Of a stretch of 64,000 nucleotides of DNA, positions 26,777 to 38,900 are shown piece after piece. Location: the NCBI RefSeq assembly GCF_009380155.1, contig NZ_WHUV01000003.1, positions 992,001 through 1,056,000 on the forward strand, in the 5' to 3' direction. The notes beneath the pieces are model-generated. The model was not told the origin of the DNA, did not search any database, and saw only the letters and a list, made by a program, of their open reading frames with translations. Position 1 is the stretch's first letter; every line of letters begins with the position of its first letter. The DNA is from Pseudomonas piscis. GTDB lineage: Bacteria > Pseudomonadota > Gammaproteobacteria > Pseudomonadales > Pseudomonadaceae. Made by a program: the position numbers and the translations under genes.

Positions 26777-26931
26777 TCCCATTGGAGAAAGATTCCGGGT
26801 AGCAGACCCGGCCACGGCGCCCTCCGGATGCCCGCGGCCCACGCATGACCTTTCGATCCGTCGATGGTCAACAGGGCACGGCAGCGCAGGGCCCGATCTC
26901 CATTGCATGCACAATCCTGGCAGGAAACCCC

Positions 26932-29900
26932 ATGACGGACGCGTTCGAACTCCCCAGCACCCTGGCCCAAGCCCTTCAACGCCGGGCGGTCCTGGCCCCT
27001 GATCAAGTGGCGCTGCGCTTTCTCGCCGAAGAACAGGAGCAGAGCGTGGTCCTCAGCTACCGGGACCTGGACCTGCGGGCGCGCACCATCGCCGCGGCCT
27101 TGCAGGCCAATGCCGAGTTCGGCGACCGGGCGGTGCTGCTGTTCCCTAGTGGCCCGGACTACGTCGCGGCGTTTTTCGGCTGCCTGTATGCCGGGGTGAT
27201 CGCGGTGCCGGCCTACCCGCCAGAATCGGCCCGGCGCCATCACCAGGAACGGCTGATCTCGATCATGGCCGACGCCGAGCCACGGCTGCTGCTGACCAGC
27301 GCCGGGCTGCGTGAGGCGCTGTTGCAAATGGACGAGCTCAAGGCCGAGGGTGCACCGCAACTGTTGTGCGTCGATACCCTGGACAGCGCCCTGGCCGAGG
27401 GCTGGCAGCCCGTCGAGCTGGCGGACGATGACATCGCCTTCTTGCAATACACCTCCGGCTCCACGGCCTTGCCCAAGGGCGTGCAAGTCAGCCACGGCAA
27501 CCTGGTGGCCAACGAGATGCTGATCCGCCGCGGCTTCGGCATCGACCTCAATCCGGACGACGTGATCGTCAGCTGGTTGCCGCTGTACCACGACATGGGC
27601 CTGATCGGCGGCCTGCTGCAACCGATCTTCAGTGGCGTGCCCTGCGTGCTCATGTCCCCGGCCTACTTCCTGGCCCGGCCCCTGCGTTGGCTGGAAGCCA
27701 TCAGCGAATACGGCGGCACCATCAGTGGCGGCCCGGACTTCGCCTACCGCCTGTGCAGCGAGCGGGTCAGTGAGTCGGCCCTGGAGCGCCTCGACCTGAG
27801 CGGTTGGCGCGTGGCCTATTCCGGTTCGGAGCCGATCCGCCTCGACACCCTGGAGCGCTTTGCCGAGAAGTTCGGTGCCTGCGGTTTCAGCGCCGATAAC
27901 TTCCTGGCGTCCTATGGCCTGGCCGAAGCCACGCTGTTCGTCGCCGGTGGCGTGCGCGGCCAGGGCATCCCGGCCTTGCACCTGGACGAGCAGGCCCTGG
28001 CGCAGAACCGTGCCGAACCGGGGCAGGGCAGCGCGATGATGAGCTGTGGCTTCAGCCAGCCGGAACACGCGGTGCTGTTGATGGATCCGCAGCAGCTTCG
28101 CGAGCTGCCGGATAATCGCATCGGCGAGGTCTGGGCCGCCGGACCGAGCATCGCCCATGGCTACTGGCGCAATCCCGAAGCGACCGCCAAGACCTTCGTC
28201 CAGCACGCCGGCCGTACCTGGTTGCGCACCGGCGACCTGGGCTTCATGCGCGATGGCCAGCTGTACATCACCGGGCGCCTGAAGGACCTGCTGATCGTGC
28301 GCGGGCACAACCTGTATCCCCAGGACATCGAGAAGACCATCGAGCGCGAAGTGGAAGTGGTGCGCAAAGGCCGGGTGGCGGCCTTCGCCGTCACCGACCA
28401 GGGCCAGGAAGGCATTGGCATCGCCGCGGAAATCAGCCGCAGCGTGCAGAAGATCCTGCCGCCCGAGGCACTGATCAAGGCCATTCGCCAGGCGGTCGCC
28501 GAGGCCTGCCAGGAAGCGCCCAGCGTGGTGGTACTGCTCAATCCCGGGGCCTTGCCCAAGACTTCCAGCGGCAAGCTGCAACGCTCGGCCTGCCGTACCC
28601 GCCTGGCCGATGGCAGCCTGGACTACTACGCGCTGTTCCCGGATGCCTCGACTCCTAGCCAGGACGCCACCGGCGAAGCTCCAGGCAATGAGTTGCAGGC
28701 CCTGATCGGGCGTATCTGGCAGGAGCAATTGCAATGCGCTGCGGTGGCTGCCGACGATCACTTCTTCCTGCTGGGCGGCAACTCCATCGCCGCCACCCAG
28801 GTCATGGCCCGCCTGAGCCAGGAGCTGGGCCTGGAACTGGGGCTGCGCCTGTTGTTCGAGGCCCCGACCCTGGCGGCGTTCAGTGCCCAGGTCGCGCGCT
28901 TGCAGCAGGACGGTGGCACTGCCCAGGGTGCGATCAACGCCCTGTCGCGCCAGCAGCCGTTGCCGCAATCCCTGGCCCAGAACCGCCTGTGGATCACCTG
29001 GCAGCTGGACCCATGCAGCAGCGCCTACAACATTCCCGGTGGCCTGCGCTTGCGTGGCGAACTGGACGAGGACGCCCTGCGCGCCAGCTTCCAGCAACTG
29101 CTCCAGCGTCACGAAGCCCTGCGCACGCGTTTCTTCGAGCGTGACGGCCAAGCATTGCAACAAGTGGATGAGCCCTGCGAATTCAACCTGCAACTGATCG
29201 ATATCAGCGACCTGCCACCGGCCGAACGCGAAGCCCGGGCCCGGCAGATCCGCGAGGATGAGGCCCACACCCAGTTCGACCTGGAGAAGGGGCCCCTGTA
29301 CTGGGCGACCCTGGTGCGCCTGGATGATGAAGAACATCAACTGTTGCTGACCCTGCACCACATCATTGCCGACGGCTGGTCGCTGAACCTGCTGATCGAC
29401 GAGTTCTCGCGCCTGTATGCGGCCTTCGCCCAAGGCCAGGCCCTGGAGCTGGCGCCACTGGCCCTGCAATACGCCGACTACGGTAGTTGGCAGCGCCAAT
29501 GGCTGGCTCAGGGCGAAGGCCAGCGCCAGCTGGATTACTGGAAGCAGCAGCTGGCCGATGAAGCCCCAGCCCTGAGCCTGGCCACCGATCATCCACGCTC
29601 GGCCCAGGTCCGGCACAGCGCCGCGCGCCACGGCCAGCGCTTGAGCGCGAGCCTCAGCGAGGCCGTGCGCCAGGCGGCCCAGGCCCAGCAGGTGACGCCA
29701 TTCATGCTGCTGCTGGCAGCCTTCCAGACCCTGCTGTACCGCTACACCGGCCAGGGCGATATCCGCGTCGGGGTGCCCAATGCCAACCGCCCGCGCCTGG
29801 AAACCCAGGGCCTGCTGGGCTTCTTCATCAACACCCAGGTCTTGCGCGGCCAGTTGCATGGGCGCCAGTCCTTCGCCGAATTGCTGCAACAGGTTCGCCA

Positions 29901-32900
29901 GGCTGCCCTGGGCGCCCAGGCCAACCAGGACCTGCCGTTCGAACAACTGCTGGAAGCCTTCCCCGAGGCCCGCGAGCAAGGCCTGTTCCAGGTCATGTTC
30001 AACCACCAGCAACGCGACCTCAGTGCCCTGCGTCGCCTGCCCGGGTTGCTGGCCGAAGAGCTGCCGTGGCACAGCCGCGAAGCCAAGTTCGACCTGCAAC
30101 TGCACACCGAGGAAGATCGCAACGGACGCCTGAGCCTGGCCTTCGACTATGCCGACGAGCTGTTCGAAGCGGCGACCATCGAGCGCCTGGCCGGACACTT
30201 CATCAGCCTGTTGGAACACGCCTGCCAGCAACCTGAGGCGGCCCTGGGCGACCTGCCGCTCTTGAGCCAGGCACAGGCCGAGCAGCTGCAACAGTGGAGC
30301 GTGGCCCCCTGTGCGCCGGCCGAGCGCTGGCTGCCGGAACGGCTGCATGAACAATGGCAGCTGACCCCGGAACGCACCGCGCTGGTGTGGGAGGGTGGCC
30401 AGTTGAGTTTTGCCGAGCTGCATACCCAGGCCAACCGCCTGGCCCACTACCTGCGGGACAAGGGCGTCGGCCCCGACGTGTGCGTGGCCATCGCCGCCGA
30501 GCGTTCGCCGCAACTGCTGATCGGCCTGCTGGCCATCGTCAAGGCCGGCGGCGCCTATGTACCCCTGGACCCGGACTACCCCGCCGAGCGCCTGGCCTAC
30601 ATGCTCGGCGACAGCGGTGTCGAGCTGCTGCTGACCCAGACCCACCTGCTCGAGCGCATGCCGGTCACTGCTGGTGTCAGCGCCATCGCCATGGACAGCC
30701 TCAAGCTCGACAATTGGCCGAGCCAGGCCCCGGGCCTGCACCTGCATGGCGATAACCTGGCCTATGTGATCTACACCTCCGGTTCCACCGGCCAACCCAA
30801 GGGCGTCGGCAATACCCACGCCGCGCTGATGGAGCGCCTGCAATGGATGCAGGACAGCTACCAGTTGCAGGCTGATGACGTGCTGATGCAAAAAGCCCCG
30901 ATCAGCTTCGACGTATCGGTATGGGAATGCTTCTGGCCGCTGATCACCGGCTGCCGCTTGTTCATTGCCGCTCCCGGCGAGCATCGTGACCCGCACCGTA
31001 TCGCCCAGTTGGTGCAGGAGCACGGCGTGACCACGCTGCACTTTGTCCCGCCGCTGTTGCAGCTGTTCGTCGACGAGCCGCTCAGCGCCGGCTGCCATAG
31101 CCTGCGTCGGGTGTTCTCCGGTGGCGAAGCCTTGCCCGCCGAGTTGCGCAACCGCTTGCTGGAGCAACTGCCGGGCGTGCAACTGCACAACCGCTATGGC
31201 CCGACCGAAACCGCGATCAACGTCACCCACTGGCACTGCGCGGTGGCTGATGGCGAGCGTTCGCCCATCGGTCGTCCCTTGGGGAATGTGATCTGCCGTG
31301 TGCTGGACGCCGAACTCAACGTGCTGCCGGCTGGAGTGCCCGGTGAGCTGTGCATCAGCGGCCAGGGCCTGGCCCGGGGTTACCTGGGGCGTGCGGCGCT
31401 GACTGCCGAACGCTTTGTGGTGGATCCGTTGAGCGAGGAGGGCGCGCGCCTGTACCGCACCGGTGACCGGGTGCGCTGGTGCGCCGATGGCGTACTGGAA
31501 TATCTCGGTCGCCTCGACCAGCAGGTCAAGCTGCGGGGCTTCCGGGTCGAACCCCAGGAGATCGAAGCGCGCCTGCTCGCCCAGGACGGCGTGGCCCAGG
31601 CCGCGGTGCTGGTGCGTAAGACCCAGGCCGGAGCGCAGTTGATCGGCTACTACACGGCCCATGCCGACGAAGAGGATGAACAACAGCAGAGCGCGCGCCT
31701 GAAAACCGCCCTGGCCGCCGAGCTGCCCGAGTATATGGTACCGGCGCAGCTGGTGCGCCTTGAGTCCATGCCCCTGAGCCCCAGTGGCAAGCTGGATCGG
31801 CGGGCGCTGCCCGAGCCGCAATGGCAGGTGCGCGAGCATGTCGAGCCCGGCACCGAGCTGGAGCAGCAGATCGCGGCTATCTGGCGCGAGGTGCTGGGCC
31901 AGCCGCGCATCGGCCTGACGGACGATTTCTTCGCCCTGGGCGGCCATTCGTTGCTGGCCACCCAGATCATTTCCCGCACTCGCCAGGCCTGTGATGTGGA
32001 GCTGCCCCTGCGCGTGCTGTTCGAAGCCAGCGAACTGGGGGCCTTTGCCGAACAAGTGCGACTGATCCAGGAGACCGGGGCGCACAACCAGCAGCCACCG
32101 ATCGCCCAGGTCGATCGCAGCCAGCCGGTGCCGCTGTCCTATTCCCAGCAGCGCATGTGGTTCCTCTGGCAGATGGAGCCGGACAGCCCGGCCTATAACG
32201 TCGGCGGCATGGCGCGGCTGAGCGGTGTGCTGGATGTCGGGCGTTTCGAGGCGGCCTTGCAAGCGCTGATCCTGCGCCACGAAACCCTGCGCACCACCTT
32301 CCCCAGCGTCAACGGCGTGGCTCGCCAGCAGGTGCATGCCGATACCGGCCTGCGCATGGCCTGGAAGGATTTCTCGGCCCTGGCCCCCGAGGCGCGGCAA
32401 CAGCGCCTGCAGCAGCTGGCGGACAGCGAGGCGCACCAGCCCTTCGACCTGGAAACCGGCCCTTTGCTGCGGGCCTGCCTGGTCAAGGCCGGCGATCAGG
32501 AACACTACTTCGTCCTGACCCTGCACCACATCGTGACCGAAGGCTGGGCCATGGACATCTTCGCCCGTGAGTTGGGAGCGCTGTACGAAGCCTTCCTCGA
32601 CGATCGCGATTCGCCCCTGGAACCGCTGCCGGTGCAGTACCTGGACTACAGCGTGTGGCAGCGCCAATGGCTGGAATCCGGCGAGCGCCAGCGCCAGCTG
32701 GACTACTGGACAGAACAACTGGGCCGTGAGCATCCATTGCTGGAGCTGCCCAGCGACCGGCCACGGCCGGCGGTGCAGAGCCACCAGGGCGAGCTCTATC
32801 GCTTCGACCTTGGCGACGCACTGGCGGCCCGGGTCCGGGCCTTCAATGCCGAGCACGGCCTGACCCTGTTCATGACCATGACCGCCGCCCTGTCGGTGCT

Positions 32901-35900
32901 GCTGTATCGTTACAGCGGCCAGACCGACCTGCGCATCGGCGCGCCAGTGGCCAACCGCATCCGCCCGGAAAGCGAAGGCCTGATCGGTGCCTTCCTCAAT
33001 ACCCAGGTGCTGCGCTGCCAGCTGGATGGACAGATGAGCGTCGGCCAGTTGCTGGAGCAGGTACGCCAGACGGTGATCGATGGCCAGTCCCACCAGGACC
33101 TGCCGTTCGACCATCTGGTGGAAGCCCTGCAACCACCGCGCAGCGCCGCCTACAACCCGCTGTTCCAGGTGATGTGCAACGTCCAGCGCTGGGAGTTCCA
33201 GCAGAGCCGGCAACTGGCGGGCATGACCGTGGAGTACCTGGTCAACGATGCCCGGGCCACCAAGTTCGACCTCAACCTGGAAGTCACCGACCTGGATCAG
33301 CGCCTTGGCTGCTGCCTGACCTACAGCACCGACCTGTTCGACGAGCCACGCATCGCGCGCATGGCTGCCCACTGGCGCAACCTGCTGGAGGCGTTGCTGG
33401 GCGACCCGACGCAGCGTCTGTGCGAACTGCCATTGCTGCAGCCGGACGAGCAGCGTCAACTGCTCGATAGCCTGGGCAGCGAAGCCGGCGAGCAGCGCCT
33501 GGACCAGTGCATCCAGCAGTTGTTCAGCCAGCAGGCCCGGGCACGCCAGGATGCCCCGGCACTGACCTTCGCCGGCCAGACCCTGAGCTACAGCGAGCTG
33601 GACAGCCGCGCCAATCGCCTGGCCTGGATGCTCCGCGAACGTGGGGTGGGCCCGCAGGTGCGGGTCGGCCTGGCGCTGGAGCGCTCGCTGGAGATGGTGA
33701 TCGGCCTGCTGGCGATCCTCAAGGCCGGCGGCGCCTATGTGCCGCTGGACCCGGAATACCCTCTGGATCGCCTGCACTACATGATCGAGGACAGCGGCAT
33801 CGGCCTGCTGCTCAGCGATGCGCGGATGTTCCAGGCCCTCGGCGAACTGCCGGCAGGCGTGGCGCGCTGGTGCCTGGAGGAGGACGGCGCGCTGCTGGCC
33901 GACTACCCGGCCAGCGAATTGCCTTTGGTCAGCCTGCCGCAACACCAGGCCTACCTGATCTACACCTCCGGTTCTACCGGCCTGCCCAAGGGCGTGGTGG
34001 TCTCCCATGGGGAAATCGCCATGCACTGCCAGGCGGTGATCCGCCGGTTCGGCATGCGTGCCGACGATTGCGAACTGCACTTCTATTCCATCAACTTCGA
34101 CGCCGCTACCGAGCGCTTGCTGGTGCCGCTGCTCAGCGGTGCCCAGGTAGTGTTGCGGGCCCAGGGCCAGTGGGACGCCGAGGAGATCTGCCAGCTGATC
34201 CGCCAGCATCGGGTCAGCATCCTGGGCTTCACCCCCAGCTATGGCAGCCAACTGGCCCAGCACCTGGCGACCCAGCAGCAAACCCTGGCGGTACGCATGT
34301 GCATCACCGGTGGCGAGGCCCTGACTGGCGAGCACCTGCAACGCATTCGCGCGGCCTTCCAACCGAGCCTGTTCTTCAACGCCTACGGCCCGACCGAAAC
34401 CGTGGTCATGCCCCTGGCCAGCCTGGCGCCGGAACAATTGGCCGAAGGCGTGGCCAGCGTGCCCATCGGCAGCATCGTCGGCGCGCGGGTGGCCTATATC
34501 CTCGATGCCGACCTGGCGCTGGTGCCCCAAGGCGCGACCGGTGAGCTGTATGTGGGCGGTGCGGGCCTGGCCCAGGGCTACCATCGTCGCCCGGGCCTGA
34601 GCGCCGAACGTTTCGTCGCCGATCCGTTCAGCAGCGCCGGCGGTCGCCTGTATCGCACCGGCGACCTAGTGCGCCAGTGTGCCGACGGCCAGGTGGAATA
34701 CATCGGCCGGGTCGACCATCAGGTGAAGATCCGCGGTTTCCGTATCGAGCTGGGGGAAATCGAATCCCGCTTGCTGGATCATCCTGCGGTACGCGAAGCG
34801 GTGGTGCTGGCGCTGGATGCGCCATCGGGCAAACAACTGGCGGGTTACCTGGTGACCGAGGTCGCGGGACACAACGAGGTGGCGCAGGCCAACCTGCGCG
34901 AAGCCCTCAAGCAGCAATTGAAGACCCAGTTGCCGGACTACATGGTGCCGACTCACCTGATCCTGCTGTCCAGCATGCCGCTGACCGCCAACGGCAAGCT
35001 CGATCGCCGGGCCTTGCCGATGCCGGATCCGGAGCTCAATCGCCAGCAGTACGTGGCCCCGAGCAACGAGCTGGAGCAGAGCCTGGCGCGTATCTGGTGC
35101 GATGTGCTGAACGTGCAGCAGGTGGGCCTCAACGACAACTTCTTCGAACTGGGCGGCGATTCGATCCTGTCGATCCAGGTGGTCAGCCGTGCGCGCCAGC
35201 TGGGCATCCATTTCACCCCGCGTGACCTGTTCCAGCACCAGACCGTGCAAACCCTGGCGCGGGTAGCCAGCCGCAGCCAGCGCATCAGCGCCGAGCAAGG
35301 ACTGCTCAGCGGCGAGGCGCCGCTGACCCCGATCCAGCATTGGTTCTTCGATAGCCGCATCCCGCAGCCGCAGCACTGGAACCAGGCGCTGCTGCTGGAG
35401 CCGGTGGCGCCCCTGGATGCCCAGCGCCTGGAGCAGGCACTGCTGGCAGTGGTGGAACAACACGATGCCCTGCGTCTGCGCTTCAACCAGAGCAACGAAC
35501 AATGGCGCGCCGAGTACTTGCCGCTGTCCGATGCGCCGTTGCTGTGGCAGGTACGGGTGCCGTCCATGGCCACCTGCGAAACCTTGTTCGCCGATGCCCA
35601 GCGCAGCCTCGACCTGGAGCATGGGCCGCTGCTGCGTGCGGTGCTGGTGGACGGTCCGGAGGGTGAGCAGCGGCTGCTGCTGGCCATCCACCACCTGGTG
35701 GTGGACGGCGTGTCCTGGCGAGTGCTGCTGGAGGATCTGCAGAACGTCTATCGCCAGCTGGAGGCCGGCCAGGCCGTGCAGTTGCCGGCCAAGACCAGCG
35801 CCCTGCGCGACTGGTCGAGCCGCTTGCAGGCCTACGCCGGCAGTGAGTCGCTGCGCGAGGAACTGGCTTGGTGGCAACAGCAACTGGCCGGCCCGGCAGC

Positions 35901-38900
35901 GCAAATGCCAGGGTTGCAGCCGGACGGTGGCCAGCAACACCAGCATGCCCGCAGCCACAGCGTGACCCTGGATGCCGAGTGCACCCGTCAACTGCTGCAA
36001 CAGGCCCCGGCGGCCTATCGCACCCAGGTCAACGACCTGCTGCTCACCGCCCTGGCCCGGGTACTGTGCCGCTGGAGCGGACAGCCTTCGGCACTGGTGC
36101 AACTGGAAGGCCACGGCCGCGAGGCGTTGTTCGACGAGATCGACCTGACCCGCACCGTGGGCTGGTTCACCAGCGCCTATCCGTTGCGCCTGACGCCCTT
36201 GCAGGTGGAAGAAGCCGCCGGGCAGGGCGCCTCGATCAAGGCGATCAAGGAGCAATTGCGTGGTGTGCCGCACAAGGGCCTGGGCTATGGCGTGCTGCGC
36301 TACCTGGCCGATGACGCCTGCCAAGCGGCCCTGGCGGCGCTACCGCTGGCGCCGGTGACCTTCAACTATCTGGGGCAGTTCGACCAGAGCTTCGGTAGCG
36401 ATGCGCTGCTGCGTCCGCTGGACGAGTCAGTCGGCCCGGCCCATGCCCTGGAGGCACCGCTGCCCAACGAGCTGAGCATCGACAGCCAGGTCTACGGCGG
36501 TGAACTGGTGCTGCGCTGGACCTATAGTGCCGAGCGCTTCGACTCCGAGCTGATCGCCGAGTTGGCGGCGGCCTACCTGGGTGAGCTGCAGAGCCTGATC
36601 GCCCATTGCCTGAAGGACGATGCCGGTGGCTTGACGCCGTCGGACTTCCCCCTGGCGTGCTTGACCCAGGCCCAGCTCGATGCCCTACCAGTACCGGCGG
36701 CGCAGATCGAGGATGTCTACCCGCTGACGCCGATGCAGGAAGGCATGTTGCTGCACACCCTGCTGGAGCCGGGCACCGGCCTCTATTACATGCAGGACCG
36801 CTACCGCATCAACAGCGAACTGGACCCCGAGCGCTTCGCCCAGGCCTGGCAGGCCGTGGTGGCCCGGCATGAAGCCCTGCGCGCCTCGTTCTGCTGGAAC
36901 GTGGGCGAGGACATGCTGCAGGTTATCCACAAGCCGGGCAGCACGCCCATCGAGTACCTGGACTGGAGCGATGTGCCGGAGGCCGAACAGGAGGTCGAGC
37001 AAGAAGCCAGGCTGCAAGCCCTGCACAAAGCCGAGCGCGAGGCCGGTTTCGATCTGCTCAACCAGGCGCCGTTCCACCTGCGGCTGATCCGTGTCGGCGC
37101 CGCGCGATACTGGTTCATGATGAGCAACCACCACATCCTCATCGATGCCTGGTGCCGCTCGTTGTTGATGAACGACTTCTTCGAGATCTACACCGCCCTG
37201 GGCGAAGGCCGCGAGGCGCAGTTGGCAGTACCGCCGCGCTACCGCGACTACATCGGCTGGCTGCAACACCAGAGCCTGGCCGAGGCGCGCCAGTGGTGGC
37301 GGCAGAATCTCGCGGGCTTCGAACGCACCACGCCGATCCCCAGCGACCGGCCGTTCCTGCGCGAGCATGCCGGCGACAGCGGCGGCATGATCGTCGGCGA
37401 CTGCTACACCCGGCTCGATCCACGGGACGGTGCGCAATTGCGCGAGCTGGCGCAGCAGCACCAGTTGACCGTCAACACCTTCGCCCAGGCGGCCTGGGCC
37501 CTGGTCCTGCGGCGCATGAGTGGCGACCGCGACGTGCTGTTCGGGGTCACCGTGGCCGGGCGGCCGGTGGACATGCCGCAGATGCAGCGCACCGTCGGCC
37601 TGTTCATCAACAGCATCGCCCTGCGGGTCAAGCTGCCCGAGGATGGCCAGCGTTGCAGCGTGCGCCAATGGCTGGGCCAGTTGCTGGACAGCAACATGCA
37701 GCTGCGCGAGTACGAGTATCTGCCACTGGTGGCGATCCAGGAAACCAGCGAGCTGCCCAAGGGCCAGCCGCTGTTCGACAGCCTGTTCGTGTTCGAGAAC
37801 GCCCCGGTGGAGGTCTCGGTACTGGACCGGGCCCAGAGCCTGAACGCCAGTTCGGACTCCGGCCGCACCCACACCAACTTCCCGATCACGGCCGTCTGCT
37901 ACCCGGGGGACGACCTGGGGCTGCACCTGTCCTATGACCAGCGCTACTTCGAGCAGGCGACCATCGAGCGCATGCTGGGCGAGTTCAAGCGCCTGCTGCT
38001 GGCGCTGATGCAGGGCTTTAATGGCGACATGGCCGAGCTGCCGTTGCTGGGCGAGGAGGAGCGTGATTTCCTGCTGGCCGGTTGCAACCAGAGCCAGCAC
38101 CAGTATCCGCTGGAGCGCAGCTACGTGGAGTTGTTCGAGGCCCAGGTGGCCGCGCATCCGCAGCGTATCGCCGCCAGTTGCCTGGAACAGAGCCATAGCT
38201 ATGCCGAGTTGAACCTGCGCAGCAACCGCCTGGGCCATGCCCTGGTGGCCCAGGGCGTGGATTTCGACCAGCCGGTGGCCCTGCTGGCCGAGCGTGGCCT
38301 GGAGCTGTTGGGCATGATCATCGGCAGCTTCAAGGCCGGGGCCGGCTACCTGCCCCTGGACCCGGGCCTGCCGGGCCAGCGCCTGGGCCGCATCATCGAG
38401 CTCAGTCGCACGCCGATCCTGGTCTGTACCCAGGCTTGCCGTGAACAGGCCCAGGCCCTGCTGGACGAGTTCGGCTGCGCCGGTCGTCCGCGCTTGCTGG
38501 TCTGGGAAGAAGTCCAGGCCGGGGCTGGGCGCGAGGACAATCCCGGACGCTACAGCCGTGCGGACAACCTCGCCTACGTGATCTACACCTCCGGTTCCAC
38601 CGGCCTGCCCAAGGGCGTGATGGTGGAGCAGCGCGGCATGCTCAACAACCAGTTGAGCAAGGTGCCGTACCTGCAACTGAGCGAGGCCGATGTGATCGCC
38701 CAGACCGCCTCCCAGAGCTTCGATATCTCGGTCTGGCAGTTCCTTGCCGCGCCGCTGTTCGGCGCTCGGGTGGACATCGTGCCCAATACCATCGCCCATG
38801 ATCCCCAGGGGCTCCTGGCCCATGTCCAGGAGCAGGGCATCACGGTGCTGGAGAGCGTGCCGTCGCTGATCCAGGGCATGCTGGCCCAGGACGCCATCGC

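Noticed and set aside
26845..26931. 29-residue extension of PvdL
   Set aside because: ATG at 26932 has a ribosome site and gives a length almost equal to P. aeruginosa PvdL.
26752..34584. Minus-strand open frame of 2610 codons opposite pvdL
   Set aside because: It is the antisense frame of a GC-rich NRPS gene; repetitive, low-complexity Gln/Gly/Ala/Leu sequence with no domain and no ribosome site. Codon bias of pvdL explains it.
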